From Cardiocondyla obscurior (taxonomy: Eukaryota > Arthropoda > Insecta > Hymenoptera > Formicidae), in NCBI RefSeq assembly GCF_019399895.1, contig NC_091865.1:4345001-4409000 (forward strand): a stretch of 64,000 nt of DNA, in the 5' to 3' direction. Positions 24,201-34,879 of this stretch are shown in pieces. The notes beneath the pieces were generated by a model. The model made no database searches. It saw nothing but the letters and a program-made list of their open reading frames with translations, and was not told where the DNA came from. The position numbers and the translations under genes were made by a program. The number at the start of each line of letters is the position of its first letter. The stretch's first letter is position 1.

Positions 24201-26523
24201 GTGGCGTAAAAAGCAATGCTATTGTCAGCATGAGAAGTTGTTCTTGTTATATTATATGAATACCCTTTTGCATGTTTAATTAAAATTTGTTTCGTAAGAT
24301 TTTAATTTGATTTATAAGTCAGTCATTTGTATAAGTACGATTAGTCAGCAAGTTAAATATAAAAAATGCCGCTTTCTCTCATTTTAACAATTTTTTTTTA
24401 TAAAATATTATTTGTCAAAGATTCTTTGAATGGAATCTCGATGCTACTCTGTTTTTAAATTATTTTTTAATTTTTAATTAAATTATATTTATATATTAAA
24501 AATAATTTTTTTTTTCCAGATATTATTTGAATCGTTTTAAAGACGTTTATAGACAAGCAACGATCGATATGATGCTAGGAAATTCAGTAAGCGAAGAAGT
24601 ATTCCTAGAACGAACGGACGAGGAAGATAACGCGGCGACTGCGATTCATGTTAAATTGCTGATTGAAGATTGTAAAAAATTATTGATTCCTGACCCAGAA
24701 ATTATTTTAGGCAGTTGGGGAGTTATCGATGCGGATCCAGTGTATGTGAGAAAAATTTAAAACTTATAATTTATAGTCAGGTTATTTTTATGAAATTGTT
24801 TTAATTGAATTTCTTATTCTAGTACTGGCGATCCGACAGAGACGGAAATGGATACTATCTTGATATTAACTCGAGATAGCTATTATATTGCTGATTATGA
24901 TGATCAAATCGATAAAGTTACAAACTATCAAAGAGTTTTATTAGATGATATCGTCTTAATTGAATTTGGCCAGCCTGAAAATACGGTCTCATTTTTTAAA
25001 AATAAACATTATCACTGTATTAGAATTAATTATAAAGTAAATGGAGAGTACGGTTATTTTCATATGTTTCGTAGTACAAATTTAAGATTTTTTAATAACA
25101 TGGCTGTTGTGATCAAAACTGAAGAAGAAAGCATAGGTAAAAGACCTTTTCTTTTATTTTATGTCTACATTGTAACAAGTTTGGAAATATTTTATTTTTC
25201 AAATTTCTGAAATTACAGAATCTTTGAAGGCGATTTGTGAAGCTATTTCAGTAGCCATGGAGATAGCAAACTTGCCAAAGGTTCCCTTAGCCATGAATGT
25301 TACATTAGATAAAAGAAAGAGTAAATTAGTAAATGTTAAAGGTTCCACTGGATTATTAGATATTTCATCGTTTCCAGAATTAACAAGAAATGTATCTGAG
25401 ACACAGTTACTTGCTTTAAAGACAGCAGGTTTGTTAAAATATTTTTAATATGTACATTTATTTATATGTATGTGTGTATAAGATGCTTATAAAAGGTATA
25501 AATTTTATTAATAATAAATATAATTTAGGTACAAAAGCTTTAAGCAATATGTCGGAGCAATTCAGCAAATTGAATAAACTAAGTCAAAGTTTTGGCGCAA
25601 AGAAGCCAATTGATTTAGCAAAAGGTATAAATAACAGAAAAACGGAAAAGGTATCAAAGCCGATCTTCACTGTCGGCAACAGCAGTATTTCTGGCAGCGC
25701 AGAAGATAAAAGTAACAGCAGTAGCAGCAGTGATGATGAGAATATTGAAATGGCACCTGTGCATATTGAAAAACCAGCACACTTTAGTCACGATAAGCAT
25801 TTGATGGAAGCTTATACACCATTGATTGGTATTATTATGGGGGTGAAAAATACCAATGTTGTAGATGGTAGTGTTTGTGAGACCAATACGAATGAAGAGC
25901 TGTCTCAGATAAGACATAACGACATGAATTTAAATTCGAAACTTGATGTAGCTGTTGACGCATTGCATCTGATTCCACGAACTGGATCTGGCACTAGTAC
26001 TCTCAGTGCTTCACCGCAGAAGACTACAGCAACCACACCGGAAATAACAGTATATGATGTAGCAGGCAACATAGGCGAGGAAAGAGATAGGGTGATTCCA
26101 TTGTCAGCTTTAACGCTTTCAAAGAATATCAGTCATTCGACAGGGGATGTTGACAATAAAGCGTTATCAGGCGATATTAAGAGTAATACTCTTCAAACGG
26201 ATAGTAGGTTGGAAGAAAAAAAAAGATCAGCATCTGAACAAGATTTGACGTTGAATATTACGTCATCTCAGAGCGAATCTGCCTTAAAATCAATAAAGGA
26301 AAATATTGCGAATGTTACTAGTCCAGTAGCATCTACAGCCAAAGATATTCTGTTGCCGTTTTCAAAACTTGCGAAAGGTGTTCAAACTTTAGGAGCTAAT
26401 TTAGATCCTAGAAAGTTGAAAACTGGTCATATAATGCGAAATTTATCGGAACACCATATGGAAGAACGCCAGAAACTTCAAGAAAGATGGGCCTCTTGTC
26501 AATCTAAACTTATCGCTTTATAA
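21234..26523 (+). CDS. INPP5F: phosphoinositide phosphatase SAC2 (INPP5F)
   Basis: I reconstruct coding exons 21234-21330, 21512-21888, 21966-22226, 22407-22561, 22652-22824, 22904-23096, 23192-23519, 23613-23683, [23881-24105], 24520-24741, 24823-25136, 25219-25428 and 25529-26523. Without the bracketed exon the protein has 1131 residues, with it 1206. It begins MELFRTDTHFIFVKERHSLW; the Sac domain contains KVDDRFFWNK-like and RYKRRGVD segments and the catalytic CX5R motif in RVNCIDCLDRTNVVQ; an hSac2-type domain follows (YYIADYDDQIDKVTNYQR), then a long Ser/Thr-rich tail. The family removes the 4-phosphate from PI4P on early endosomes. The bracketed exon is unusual and is listed separately. 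Confidence 0.95.
23881..24105 (+). CDS. INPP5F: INPP5F candidate alternative exon, related to the next exon
   Basis: This 225-bp open exon is bounded by TTTTCCTTTAG and AG|GTTCG. It begins RYYQQHFMDDLRQAAIDTLLGN, clearly related to the next exon (24520-24741), which begins RYYLNRFKDVYRQATIDMMLGN. Both exons begin and end in phase 2 and both are multiples of three, so either alone or both together keep the frame. The preceding exon joined to the later one reproduces the normal SAC2 sequence NSANRYYLNRFKD. I infer a duplicated exon used as a cassette or as a mutually exclusive alternative; expression is not shown by sequence. Confidence 0.7.
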
Positions 26524-26722
26524 ACTTTATCCGAATGACCCAGCTTTCTGAATGCAAATCGCCATTTAATATCAATTTAGAGCTTATTAATAATTGTATT
26601 TATTCGTAAATATTTACGAATATAGTGAGGAATTTAGTATATCAATGATGCAAATACTCTTATGCACTCTTAAAAAAAAAAAAAAAGTATTAAAGCGTTG
26701 TATTGTAGACAATTTTATTATA

Positions 26723-27087
26723 TACAGGGTGTCCCATACTAAAGTATCGTAATTGCAGGAGTAGGTAGGGCTTGTCAAGACGAATAGAAAAGTCTTATAC
26801 CATTTTGTAAAATTCTCAACCGTTATTGAGAAAAAAATTAATTTGTCTAGCGCAAGAGCGACAAGGAAACTACGCGTGAGTGAGCGCGACAGGCGACGGC
26901 ACCATTTTTACTACTCGTTTGTCGCGCTCATTTACACGTAGCTTCCTTGTTGCTCTTGTGCTAGACAAATTAATTTTTTTCTCAATAACGGTTGAGAATT
27001 TTACAAAATGGTATAAGACTTTTCTATTCGTCTTGACAAGCCCTACCTACTCCTGCAATTACGTACTTTACTATGGGACATCCTGTA
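26723..27087. mobile_element. fold-back MITE of about 365 bp
   Basis: The element begins TACAGGGTGTCCCATACTA and ends with the near-complement TATGGGACATCCTGTA. It is an inverted repeat over nearly its full length, folding about a short centre near 26905. It is flanked by TA, as expected for Tc1/mariner-type target duplication. It has no real coding capacity; the open frame inside is a by-product. Its inner part (CGCGTGAGTGAGCGCGACAG) recurs in the elements at 34584, 37565 and 41270. Confidence 0.88.
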
Positions 27088-27521
27088 TATAGATTGCATA
27101 ATTTAATATGAAAAAAATATTATATAGGAAGTATTAAATTACGGTCACGTTTTATAGAAAATTAGTTTCACTGCACCTATTTTCGTATATTTTCAAATTT
27201 CACAAATATATCATTATTGATGTGGAACATAAGAAATCATTGTAGAAAGGAAAGCTGCACGCATTAACAGACAAAACTATAATTAACACTAAGTACAATG
27301 TGGTCAATATTTGTTCGTAATTAATTAAGCACAATAATTGACAAATGAACTGAAGAATTTCTTTATTGTTATAAAATTGTTCTGTTTTTTTAGAACCATT
27401 TTCTTAAAAAGCCAACATCGTGTATAAAATTTATTATATACCTGCTAAATTTTTGAATCGTACTTTTATATTTTTATTAACAATTTTCTAAAATTTATCT
27501 ATTTAATGCGACCAATCTGTA

Positions 27522-27533
<12 letters not shown>

Positions 27534-27596
<63 letters not shown>
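27534..27596. repeat. (TA)n microsatellite
   Basis: Uninterrupted TA dinucleotides for about 63 bp. Confidence 0.95.
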
Positions 27597-27598
<2 letters not shown>

Positions 27599-27870
27599 TA
27601 AATGTTTTAGCACAATTAAATATTTTATTGTTATTTTATTATGTTTTATCTTATAGTGATATCAAGATTTAATTTTTATAGCAAAAAAAGTTAAAAATTT
27701 TGTCATATTTATTTGATATGCATAACAGATTTCTTATATTAAAATATATCGAATAATGTAAAACGCAGACGAGATGATTTATTTGTACGAAAAATCAGAG
27801 AGAAAGAGGCTTCATAGTCAATTATGTAAATACAGAGAATTATTTAAATATAGTTTAGTCAAATAAATAA

Positions 27871-27874
<4 letters not shown>

Positions 27875-27907
<33 letters not shown>
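27875..27907. repeat. (AT)n microsatellite
   Basis: AT dinucleotide run following a short AAAT repeat. Confidence 0.9.
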
Positions 27908-27909
<2 letters not shown>

Positions 27910-29622
27910 GCATGAAGTGATGAAAACATAATTTTAAGATATATGGTTACCATAGAACAAATATACATGACTATTCTAGCTTTGTTAGTTTTTTGAAAAA
28001 TAAATGTTAGAATTTTTTAGACAGTATAAATAATGTAATTGTTTTAAAGTTAATGAAAGAAATACATATAGAACATTTCATTAAAGAGAAAAACTGATTA
28101 AGTTATAAATGTGGTATATACATATAAGATCGATACAGTTTAAGTGTACAGCAACAAAACTTTTGTAGTAAGTTTATGTATTGACATTGCATTTATGTTA
28201 ATGTTATAATTTTAGATGCTTTAATTGTCGTTACAATTTAGTATACACGCATTTCAAAAGCCAGTGACTGCAGTATTATATCGAGTGTATGCTTAATACG
28301 GGATATATTCTCCTTCATCTATGTATAAATCTGATGTAGAAGGATTAGTATAAAAATATTACGTAAATATTATATTTGTTAATGTAGGGAATTACAATAT
28401 GATTTTACATTGCCCACTGATGTAAATAATTATCTCGTTTCGATGGTTTCCATTCTCTATTGAATGCGCTTTGGAAATACATCGATAATTATAATTATAG
28501 CAAACCTGAACTCGTATTTTTAGCCGATATTCTTTTTACTGTCAGCAATAGTCTGTGATACATATTTATAGAATGCACAGAAATGAGCAAAATTTTGGAA
28601 AGCGTGCATTCTGAAAGATATTTGCAACGCTTTAGGATAAGAATGAAGCTGTTTTCAAATACTTAATCTTAAAGAATTTCAATTTTGATTTAAATAAGTT
28701 ATCTTCACATTTGCTTGCAAGTTTTTATATTTTCTTGCTCTATTCAACTAAAAAAAAAAAATTACTTTAAATGAACATTAGGTCTTAATTTTGGTTAAAC
28801 AATGCAATGTAAGGTTCAATGCAACTTTATTAGCAAATCTGTGTGATGTGTGGTATTGCAACTAGCTGCAGTATTACGAATAATCTGCAAAAAATAGGTG
28901 AACATGCACAATTCACTAATCTCGCTTTATACGGAATTGCATTACTAATATCTGAAACCAACAATTAGTTCAAAAAAATAGTTTTATTGTTTTATCTAAT
29001 AAAATTATTTTTTAATCTTTTGAACTTTTGAACTATGTGTATATTGATATTATTATAAATTAGTTTTTGTAAATTATAAATTATTCTTTATACTATATAA
29101 ATCACCTGTTTTTTGCGAAATAAAAACATCAGTACAAAATCATACGTAAAAACTATAAAGGCTTAACATGCTCCTTATATATACCTAATATTATTGTTTC
29201 TAGAAAATTATAATGATAAAATTTGCGTATACACCAATCAACACACGTTTGCAGCACGTGTAGAATAAATAATAATAAAATACATTTTTGATTTGAGTGA
29301 TTAATTTTTTCTTTAATTTATATTTTTAAAGTTATTTATTTTAAAACTTATAAAAAGTTTATTTGCGTATAACCTAACCAATATTAAGATCAACAAATAT
29401 TCATTTCTTTATTTCTAATAAGATATTAATTTAATATGCAAGTAATTATGTTAATTTATTTAATTATTTGTTGTAATTAATAAAATTCAAATTTATATTT
29501 TGCGCCAAATGGTTCGACTCAACCGGTAAAAATTGTCGCGTTTATCTAGTTTACCATCTGATAAATACGCAAAAGTTAACCTAAACTTACCTGTAAATTT
29601 TGTTTACGTGCAGAATTGCAGA

Positions 29623-31392
29623 ATGAATGATACACGTGGTATAGAAATTATGTGGGAAAATCCCATAAAACATCCTCAATGTCCTCATGGTAATTATCAT
29701 ATCTCTATTTATTGAAGTATATTTATTATTATCACATTTATATTAAATCTTTTTTCTGCTGCAGGACCTACACTACTGTTCGGAAGATATGTTAAAAATG
29801 AAATAAAGAAATTTTATGCATGTTCCGCTTGTCGTGATAGAAAATTATGTAGATTTTATTTGAAATACGGACAAGAGCTGTTAAAATCTCAAAAGCGTAT
29901 GTGGATGTTAGAAAATAAAAAGTTTACTCAACATTATGATCATCAGAAATTATATATTCATCTTAATAAATTCAAGATAACACCTGTGACAAGTAGGTGT
30001 TACTGCCACAATTGTGAAAGATTAATATTTGATTCTGAAAAAGATATGCACATGGATCATGAGATGACACAGAATTTAACAGATTATCAAATGTGTCATC
30101 CAACTGAGCTTTTAAAGCCTCTAGAAAATGCAAAGAAGGAAGCTCAGTATTTATTTTCAAAGAAATCTACCGAAGATATAATAAATATGCTTTTGAAACT
30201 TGGAGCTAAGCAGATCCTTTGTGTTGGCACACCAAGAATACATGAATACATAATGGAGCATCACACAGATAAAATGTCTTCTCTCCTTTTGGATTTTGAT
30301 GGAAGATTTGTAGGTATTTTTATTAATTATTAGATTAATTTATTTAATTTATAATGTATTTAATATTTTTTATAAATGTATTTGAATGTATATGTTTTTA
30401 TATATAATTTTAGCATAACTTTTTTGGACCATTGGATTATTGCTGGTACAATCTTTTTAATCATCATTTTTTTAATGAAGATGCCATTAATGTTTTTAAA
30501 GATTTTCTTACTCAAAATGAGGGAAAAAATACTTATTTAATATGTGATCCTCCATTTGGTGGTCGTTTGGAACCCATATCATACACAATAAAAACCATAT
30601 CTGATCTATACATCACATTGAATAAACATAATTATAATGATAAATTTTTCTTGAAAATTATGTTTATATGTCCATATTTTATGGAACATATAATGAAAGA
30701 AAAGAGTAATCCTCCACATGTGACTGGTGGTTTAAAAGACTTGAAAATGTCTGATTATAAAGTAAACTATGACAATCATCCCTTATTTATATCAGAGAGA
30801 CATGGTAGAAAACATGGTTCTCCAGTGAGAATTTTCACAAATATACCGTTAAATTTATTAGAGCTTCCTCTATCTGATGGATATAAGTTTTGTGAAGATT
30901 GTGAAAAATGGGTTTCAAGTGAAAATAAACATTGCAAAAAGTGCAAAGAATGTACTTCCAAAGATGGTCAAACATACAAGCACTGTGACATATGTCAACG
31001 ATGCGTAAAGCCTAGTTGGAAGCACTGTCAAATTTGTAAAAGGTGTATGTTAGAAAAACATATGTGTGGTTCAATTCCGAATATTGGAGGAAAATGTTTT
31101 AACTGTGATAAAATAGGTAAATATTTATATAATTATTTCAACATATTACTACCACTGATAATATGCTGTGAATTTATTTGTAGGTCACACCAAAAAGGAA
31201 TGCCCTAATCTACTTTCTACTGAAATGACATTTGAAAGAGATATAAAGAAACGCAAAGCAAATTACAAATTAAAGACATTTTTCAGTAAGAAAAGCAAAG
31301 TTAAGCATTTTAAGGAAGTTATTAATAAAAGAGAAGTCTTAAAATTAAAAAAGAAAAACTTAAATAATAAAAAATCACAACAAACCAAATAA
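29623..31392 (+). CDS. ZCCHC4: rRNA N6-adenosine methyltransferase ZCCHC4
   Basis: Four coding exons, 29623-29689, 29765-30309, 30414-31116 and 31184-31392, give 507 residues, close to human ZCCHC4 (513). The N-terminus has a GRF-type zinc finger (CPHGPTLLFGRYV ... FYACSACRDRKLC), then a C2H2-like finger (CYCHNCERLIF ... H). The methyltransferase domain has the catalytic DPPF in ICDPPFGGRLEP. A Cys/His-rich DHHC-like cluster (KFCEDCEKWV, KHCKKCKECT, KHCDICQRC, KHCQICKRC) and a CCHC knuckle (CFNCDKIGHTKKECP) follow, then a Lys-rich tail. The family makes a single m6A in 28S rRNA in the nucleolus. The start is the first ATG; the same frame is open upstream but lacks ATG. AATAAA overlaps the stop (31388-31393). 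Inotocin starts 403 bp downstream on the same strand. Confidence 0.94.
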
Positions 31393-31795
31393 AAAAAATG
31401 TAAATTTTTTAATATAATATTATAGTAAAAGCATAAATATATATTAAAATGATTTGTTTAACTATTCTGGTGTGTATGCATTTATATTTAAAAAATCGTA
31501 ACGATATTTCTGTCTATTTTTTTCAGCTTCTCAACAATGAATGGAGGAATAACATCTTATTATACGTTTATTTTCCTTTTTTTATAGAAATCTCGGATTT
31601 CCATAAGCTTGGATTTCCATAAGCCATAGAGTGCTGAATTGTGAATGTAGAAATATTCCCCAAATACTCAGGAGGAATTTTAAGTACAGAGATTCAATGA
31701 TATAAATATCCGAGGAAACTCCTCGAGGTACAGTAGTATCTTTTTGATCGTCCTTATATCATCTTGTACAACGATCTCGTTAAAATTGATTGAAA
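31393..31795 (+). promoter_or_regulatory. inotocin upstream region with TATA box and tandem repeat
   Basis: TATAAATA at 31701-31708 lies about 95 bp before the inotocin ATG and is followed about 30 bp later by a possible initiator near 31731. Two copies of GGATTTCCATAAGC occur at 31595-31608 and 31611-31624, period 16. A small hairpin CGAGGA-AAC-TCCTCG sits at 31711-31725. The proximity of the ZCCHC4 stop confines the proximal promoter to this interval. Confidence 0.5.
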
Positions 31796-32609
31796 ATGAT
31801 TAAGAAACTAGTTGTTCTTGCAAGTTTAATTTTTTTAAGTTATGCCTGTTTAATCACAAATTGTCCTCGTGGCGGAAAAAGAGGTGTCATAGCACCTTCT
31901 TTAGGAATTGTCGGACGTGAAGTAAGTTGTATTTGGAATTATTTATACACATATAACTATGTATGTTCTTTCATAAAATTATTTTTATTTTACCTAACTT
32001 TTTACAGAAAAGTTTGATTTTGATAAACAACTTTTTATATATTTTATGAAGTATGTAATTTGTTCATAATTAAAATATCAATTATTACAATGTTCTTTTG
32101 CCAGTGTCCTACGTGTGGTCCTAATCATCTAGGTCAATGCTTTGGGCCTCATATTTGCTGTGGCCCTAGTATCGGTTGTTTCGTAGGAACGCCAGAAGCA
32201 CATCAATGCAGAAAAGAAAATTTATATTCCAGACCTTGCATTGCTGGTTATGCGATGTGTCGTGGAAATACAGCAAGATGCGCTTCAAATGGCATTTGCT
32301 GCTCGCAAGGTACTCTAAATTATAGATTTTTTATTAAATTTTTATAGCAGTTAATATAGCAAAAATTAATATAGCAATAATTAGAATAATAATTAATTTT
32401 CAATCAAAAGTTAGAAGCCATCAATTATATAATGCTAAAAAATATATATTCTAATACATACTTCTATATTTCTGTTTTATTTAGAATCTTGTCATATAGA
32501 TACATCATGCAGAATTTCTGATGCTGGCAACGATCGAAAATTCGATAATGCAGCTAATTTGAATGTAATATTCCCAGGCAATGAAGTCTCTAGTGAAACA
32601 CTTCAATAA
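31796..32609 (+). CDS. inotocin: inotocin (insect oxytocin/vasopressin-like) precursor
   Basis: Three coding exons, 31796-31921, 32105-32309 and 32485-32609, give 151 residues. A 17-residue hydrophobic signal peptide is followed immediately by CLITNCPRG (residues 18-26), then Gly-Lys-Arg for amidation and cleavage. This predicts a disulfide-closed nonapeptide amide, the insect inotocin. The neurophysin domain starts at CPTCGPNHLGQCFGPHICC and ends in exon 3; it contains the expected 14 cysteines. The tail after the last cysteine is 32 residues and shows no copeptin-like motif. The hormone signals through a vasopressin-type GPCR. The gene is known to be missing from Drosophila and honeybee but kept in ants, some wasps and beetles. 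ATG chosen because it begins the signal peptide. Confidence 0.97.
31847..31882 (+). other. inotocin mature peptide and GKR processing site
   Basis: Codons for CLITNCPRG (31847-31873) are followed by GKR (31874-31882). The two cysteines form the six-residue ring; the glycine of GKR supplies the C-terminal amide. Confidence 0.97.
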
Positions 32610-32754
32610 TGTGACTAATTAATTCATAGTCATTATTCGTTTAATATTTTGAGATTTTAACTTATATAAAACTACAACTGTGCTATTAGCTGTGTCAACA
32701 TAAAAAAGAAACAAAAAATACAAATTTATAAATTATGTGACATAATTTATATCT

Positions 32755-34183
32755 ACTAGAACAAACCATGCGCACACTTAGCGTGCGCTATTTTTCGAAA
32801 GGACCCAATTTGTGCGCGTCATTATAATTGAGTAATCTATAGTTAACGACGTGTTATTGGTTTAAGACATCCGATTACAAACTATGAAAAAAAAATCATG
32901 CGACTTACCAATCTGTATGAGCTTCAGCGGAATTGTAAAGTTTTGCCGGCGATTGTAACATAAAAAGAAAAATATTAATGTAGACATGTAAATTAGTTAA
33001 TAAAATTCATTAAAAAAAAATAAAAGTTTTTATTTAATAAAGATTTTATTTTAAAAAATTATGCTTACCTAAGAGTTGCTCCGCCAATGTTGGATGCCCG
33101 TCTCGAGCCTGCTCCTCCTCTCAGATGGGACGTGTCGAGTCATCTTTTCGCGCACTGGATACTCACGGGATAGTCCACACGCCGATCAATTACAGCGCTT
33201 TACTAATCGCTTGATTAGTCGGAACGTTTTTTCCCTAGCGCGCCGATTAATTACAGCGCTCCACAAATACCGCTATTGCGAGCTCGCAACAGTTTACCCT
33301 GGGCCGGGTCTAAAGGTTGGTAGTCGAGAAGACGGTTGAAGGGGTAGTGGGACTGTTCTGTACTGCAGTTCTCGGTTATTCTCAGCGGCCGGTGCCTTGT
33401 GGTGTATTAATTATAAGTTTCGTGTGAGGATCAACGCACATCACGATAGTATCATGCACTAACTGTCGTCGCCGCAGCAAATGCCATATCTGTCTTTCAG
33501 TGTACACAAATCGGAAGGCACCTCGCCCGTCTTCTTTGTTGCGACTGAGATCCTTATCTTGTTTCGATAAAATAATTTTTTTTAAAACTTGAGAAAGATA
33601 AAATGCGCGGGGAACATTTCATCGCGGCTTGTCTCAATCGCTGCTTGACGCAAGTTTTTGGCGTCGTTTATTCCGCCGACGAGAATTGACCGAAGTATCA
33701 AAAAGTGACAGTTTGACCTCGCTTTACGTCGTAGTCAGTTTCTTGTGTCGAGATCGAGGATTTAACGGAGTATCGTGGATTATCCTGCGAGTGTCCAGTG
33801 CGTAAAAGGATGACTCGACACGTCTCATTTGAGAGGAGAAGCAGGTCCGGGACAGTCATCCTGCATCGGCGAAGCAACTTTTAAATAAGCATAATTTTTT
33901 TTTAATAAAATCTTTATCAAATAAAAACTTTTATTTTATCTATTTTATTAACTAATTTACATGTTTACATTAATATTTTTCTTTTTATGTTACAGTCACC
34001 GGCAGAACTTTACAACTCCGTTAAAGCTCCTGCAGATTGGTAAGTCGCATGATTTTTTTTTTTCGTAGTTTGTAATCAGATGTCTTAAATTAATAACATG
34101 TCGTCGACTATAGATTACTCAATTATAATGACGCGCACGAATTGGGACCTTTCGAAAAATAACGCATGCAAAGCGTACTAGTT
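32755..34183. mobile_element. nonautonomous element with about 410-bp inverted repeats
   Basis: The left arm (about 32771-33183) and right arm (about 33768-34176) are diverged inverted copies of each other. Matching blocks include ATTTTTCGAAAGG, GTGCGCGTCATTATAATTG, the AAAGTTTTTATTT region and GACGTGTCGAGTCATC. The central 580 bp is comparatively GC-rich and noncoding. No transposase is present. It looks like a nonautonomous DNA transposon or fold-back element; the exact ends and target duplication are uncertain because the outer 20 bp differ between arms. Confidence 0.8.
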
Positions 34184-34583
34184 TAATAAATTCTAGTTTA
34201 ATAAATAATTTTTAATGTCGTAAAAAATTATTTTTTTAGCGGTGAGCGGGAGGAGATAACTGCACGCGTCGAAACAGATAAACGTGTTTACGATACCGCG
34301 CCGAAAGAGAATACCGCATCGAGAAAGAAGTTGTCGCTGGCTTATCTCCACGCGCTGACTCCGCCCGTTTCGTCTAAGGTATACTCGCCGTCGCTTGGCC
34401 ACGTCTATCCCACAGCGTTCTTGACGCTCATTTGCCCAGACATTTTAATTTTTAAAAAATATTATTTTTAATAATTTTATAAAAATACATTGAACTTTTC
34501 GTCTTTAATTCGCATATCCTACCCACAGTTTTAATATTGCTAATAATATTTCGGACACCCTGTACATTGGCTAAGATTGGTTA

Positions 34584-34783
34584 TACAAGGTGTATCATTT
34601 AATGTGTCACACCGAGTAGAAATAGGTAGGTCTTGGTGAGAAAAATAAAAAGTCTTATACCATTTTGCAAAATTCTCAATGGTTATTGAGAAAAAAATGA
34701 ATTTGTCTAGCGCAAGAACGACAAAGAAGCCACGCGTGAGTGAGCGCGACAGGCGACGGCACCATTTTTAGCTACTCGCCTGT
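34584..34783. mobile_element. truncated fold-back MITE (one arm)
   Basis: One arm of the family seen at 26723: it shares AGTCTTATACCATTTTG, GTTATTGAGAAAAAAAT and GAGTGAGCGCGACAGGCGAC, and stops shortly after the centre, so the second arm is missing. Just before it, GGACACCCTGTA near 34553-34564 looks like the isolated right end of another copy. Confidence 0.8.
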
Positions 34784-34879
34784 ATGCAGAAACATAGATA
34801 AATGCGGAGATAGCTAGATGTCTTAGAATCTGCTGTCATGTGATAACATACATCGTGCTCGATTTCTGCTGCGTTTTTG

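Larger units (their letters stand above)
26524..29622. other. AT-rich spacer between INPP5F and ZCCHC4
   Basis: Apart from one fold-back element (26723-27087) and two TA microsatellites I find no coding sequence in about 3.1 kb. The first few hundred bases are probably the INPP5F 3' untranslated region. Confidence 0.6.

Noticed and set aside
26880..27092. Open frame of 70 codons after INPP5F
   Set aside because: It lies in the arm of the fold-back element at 26723-27087 and matches its related copies, not a protein family.
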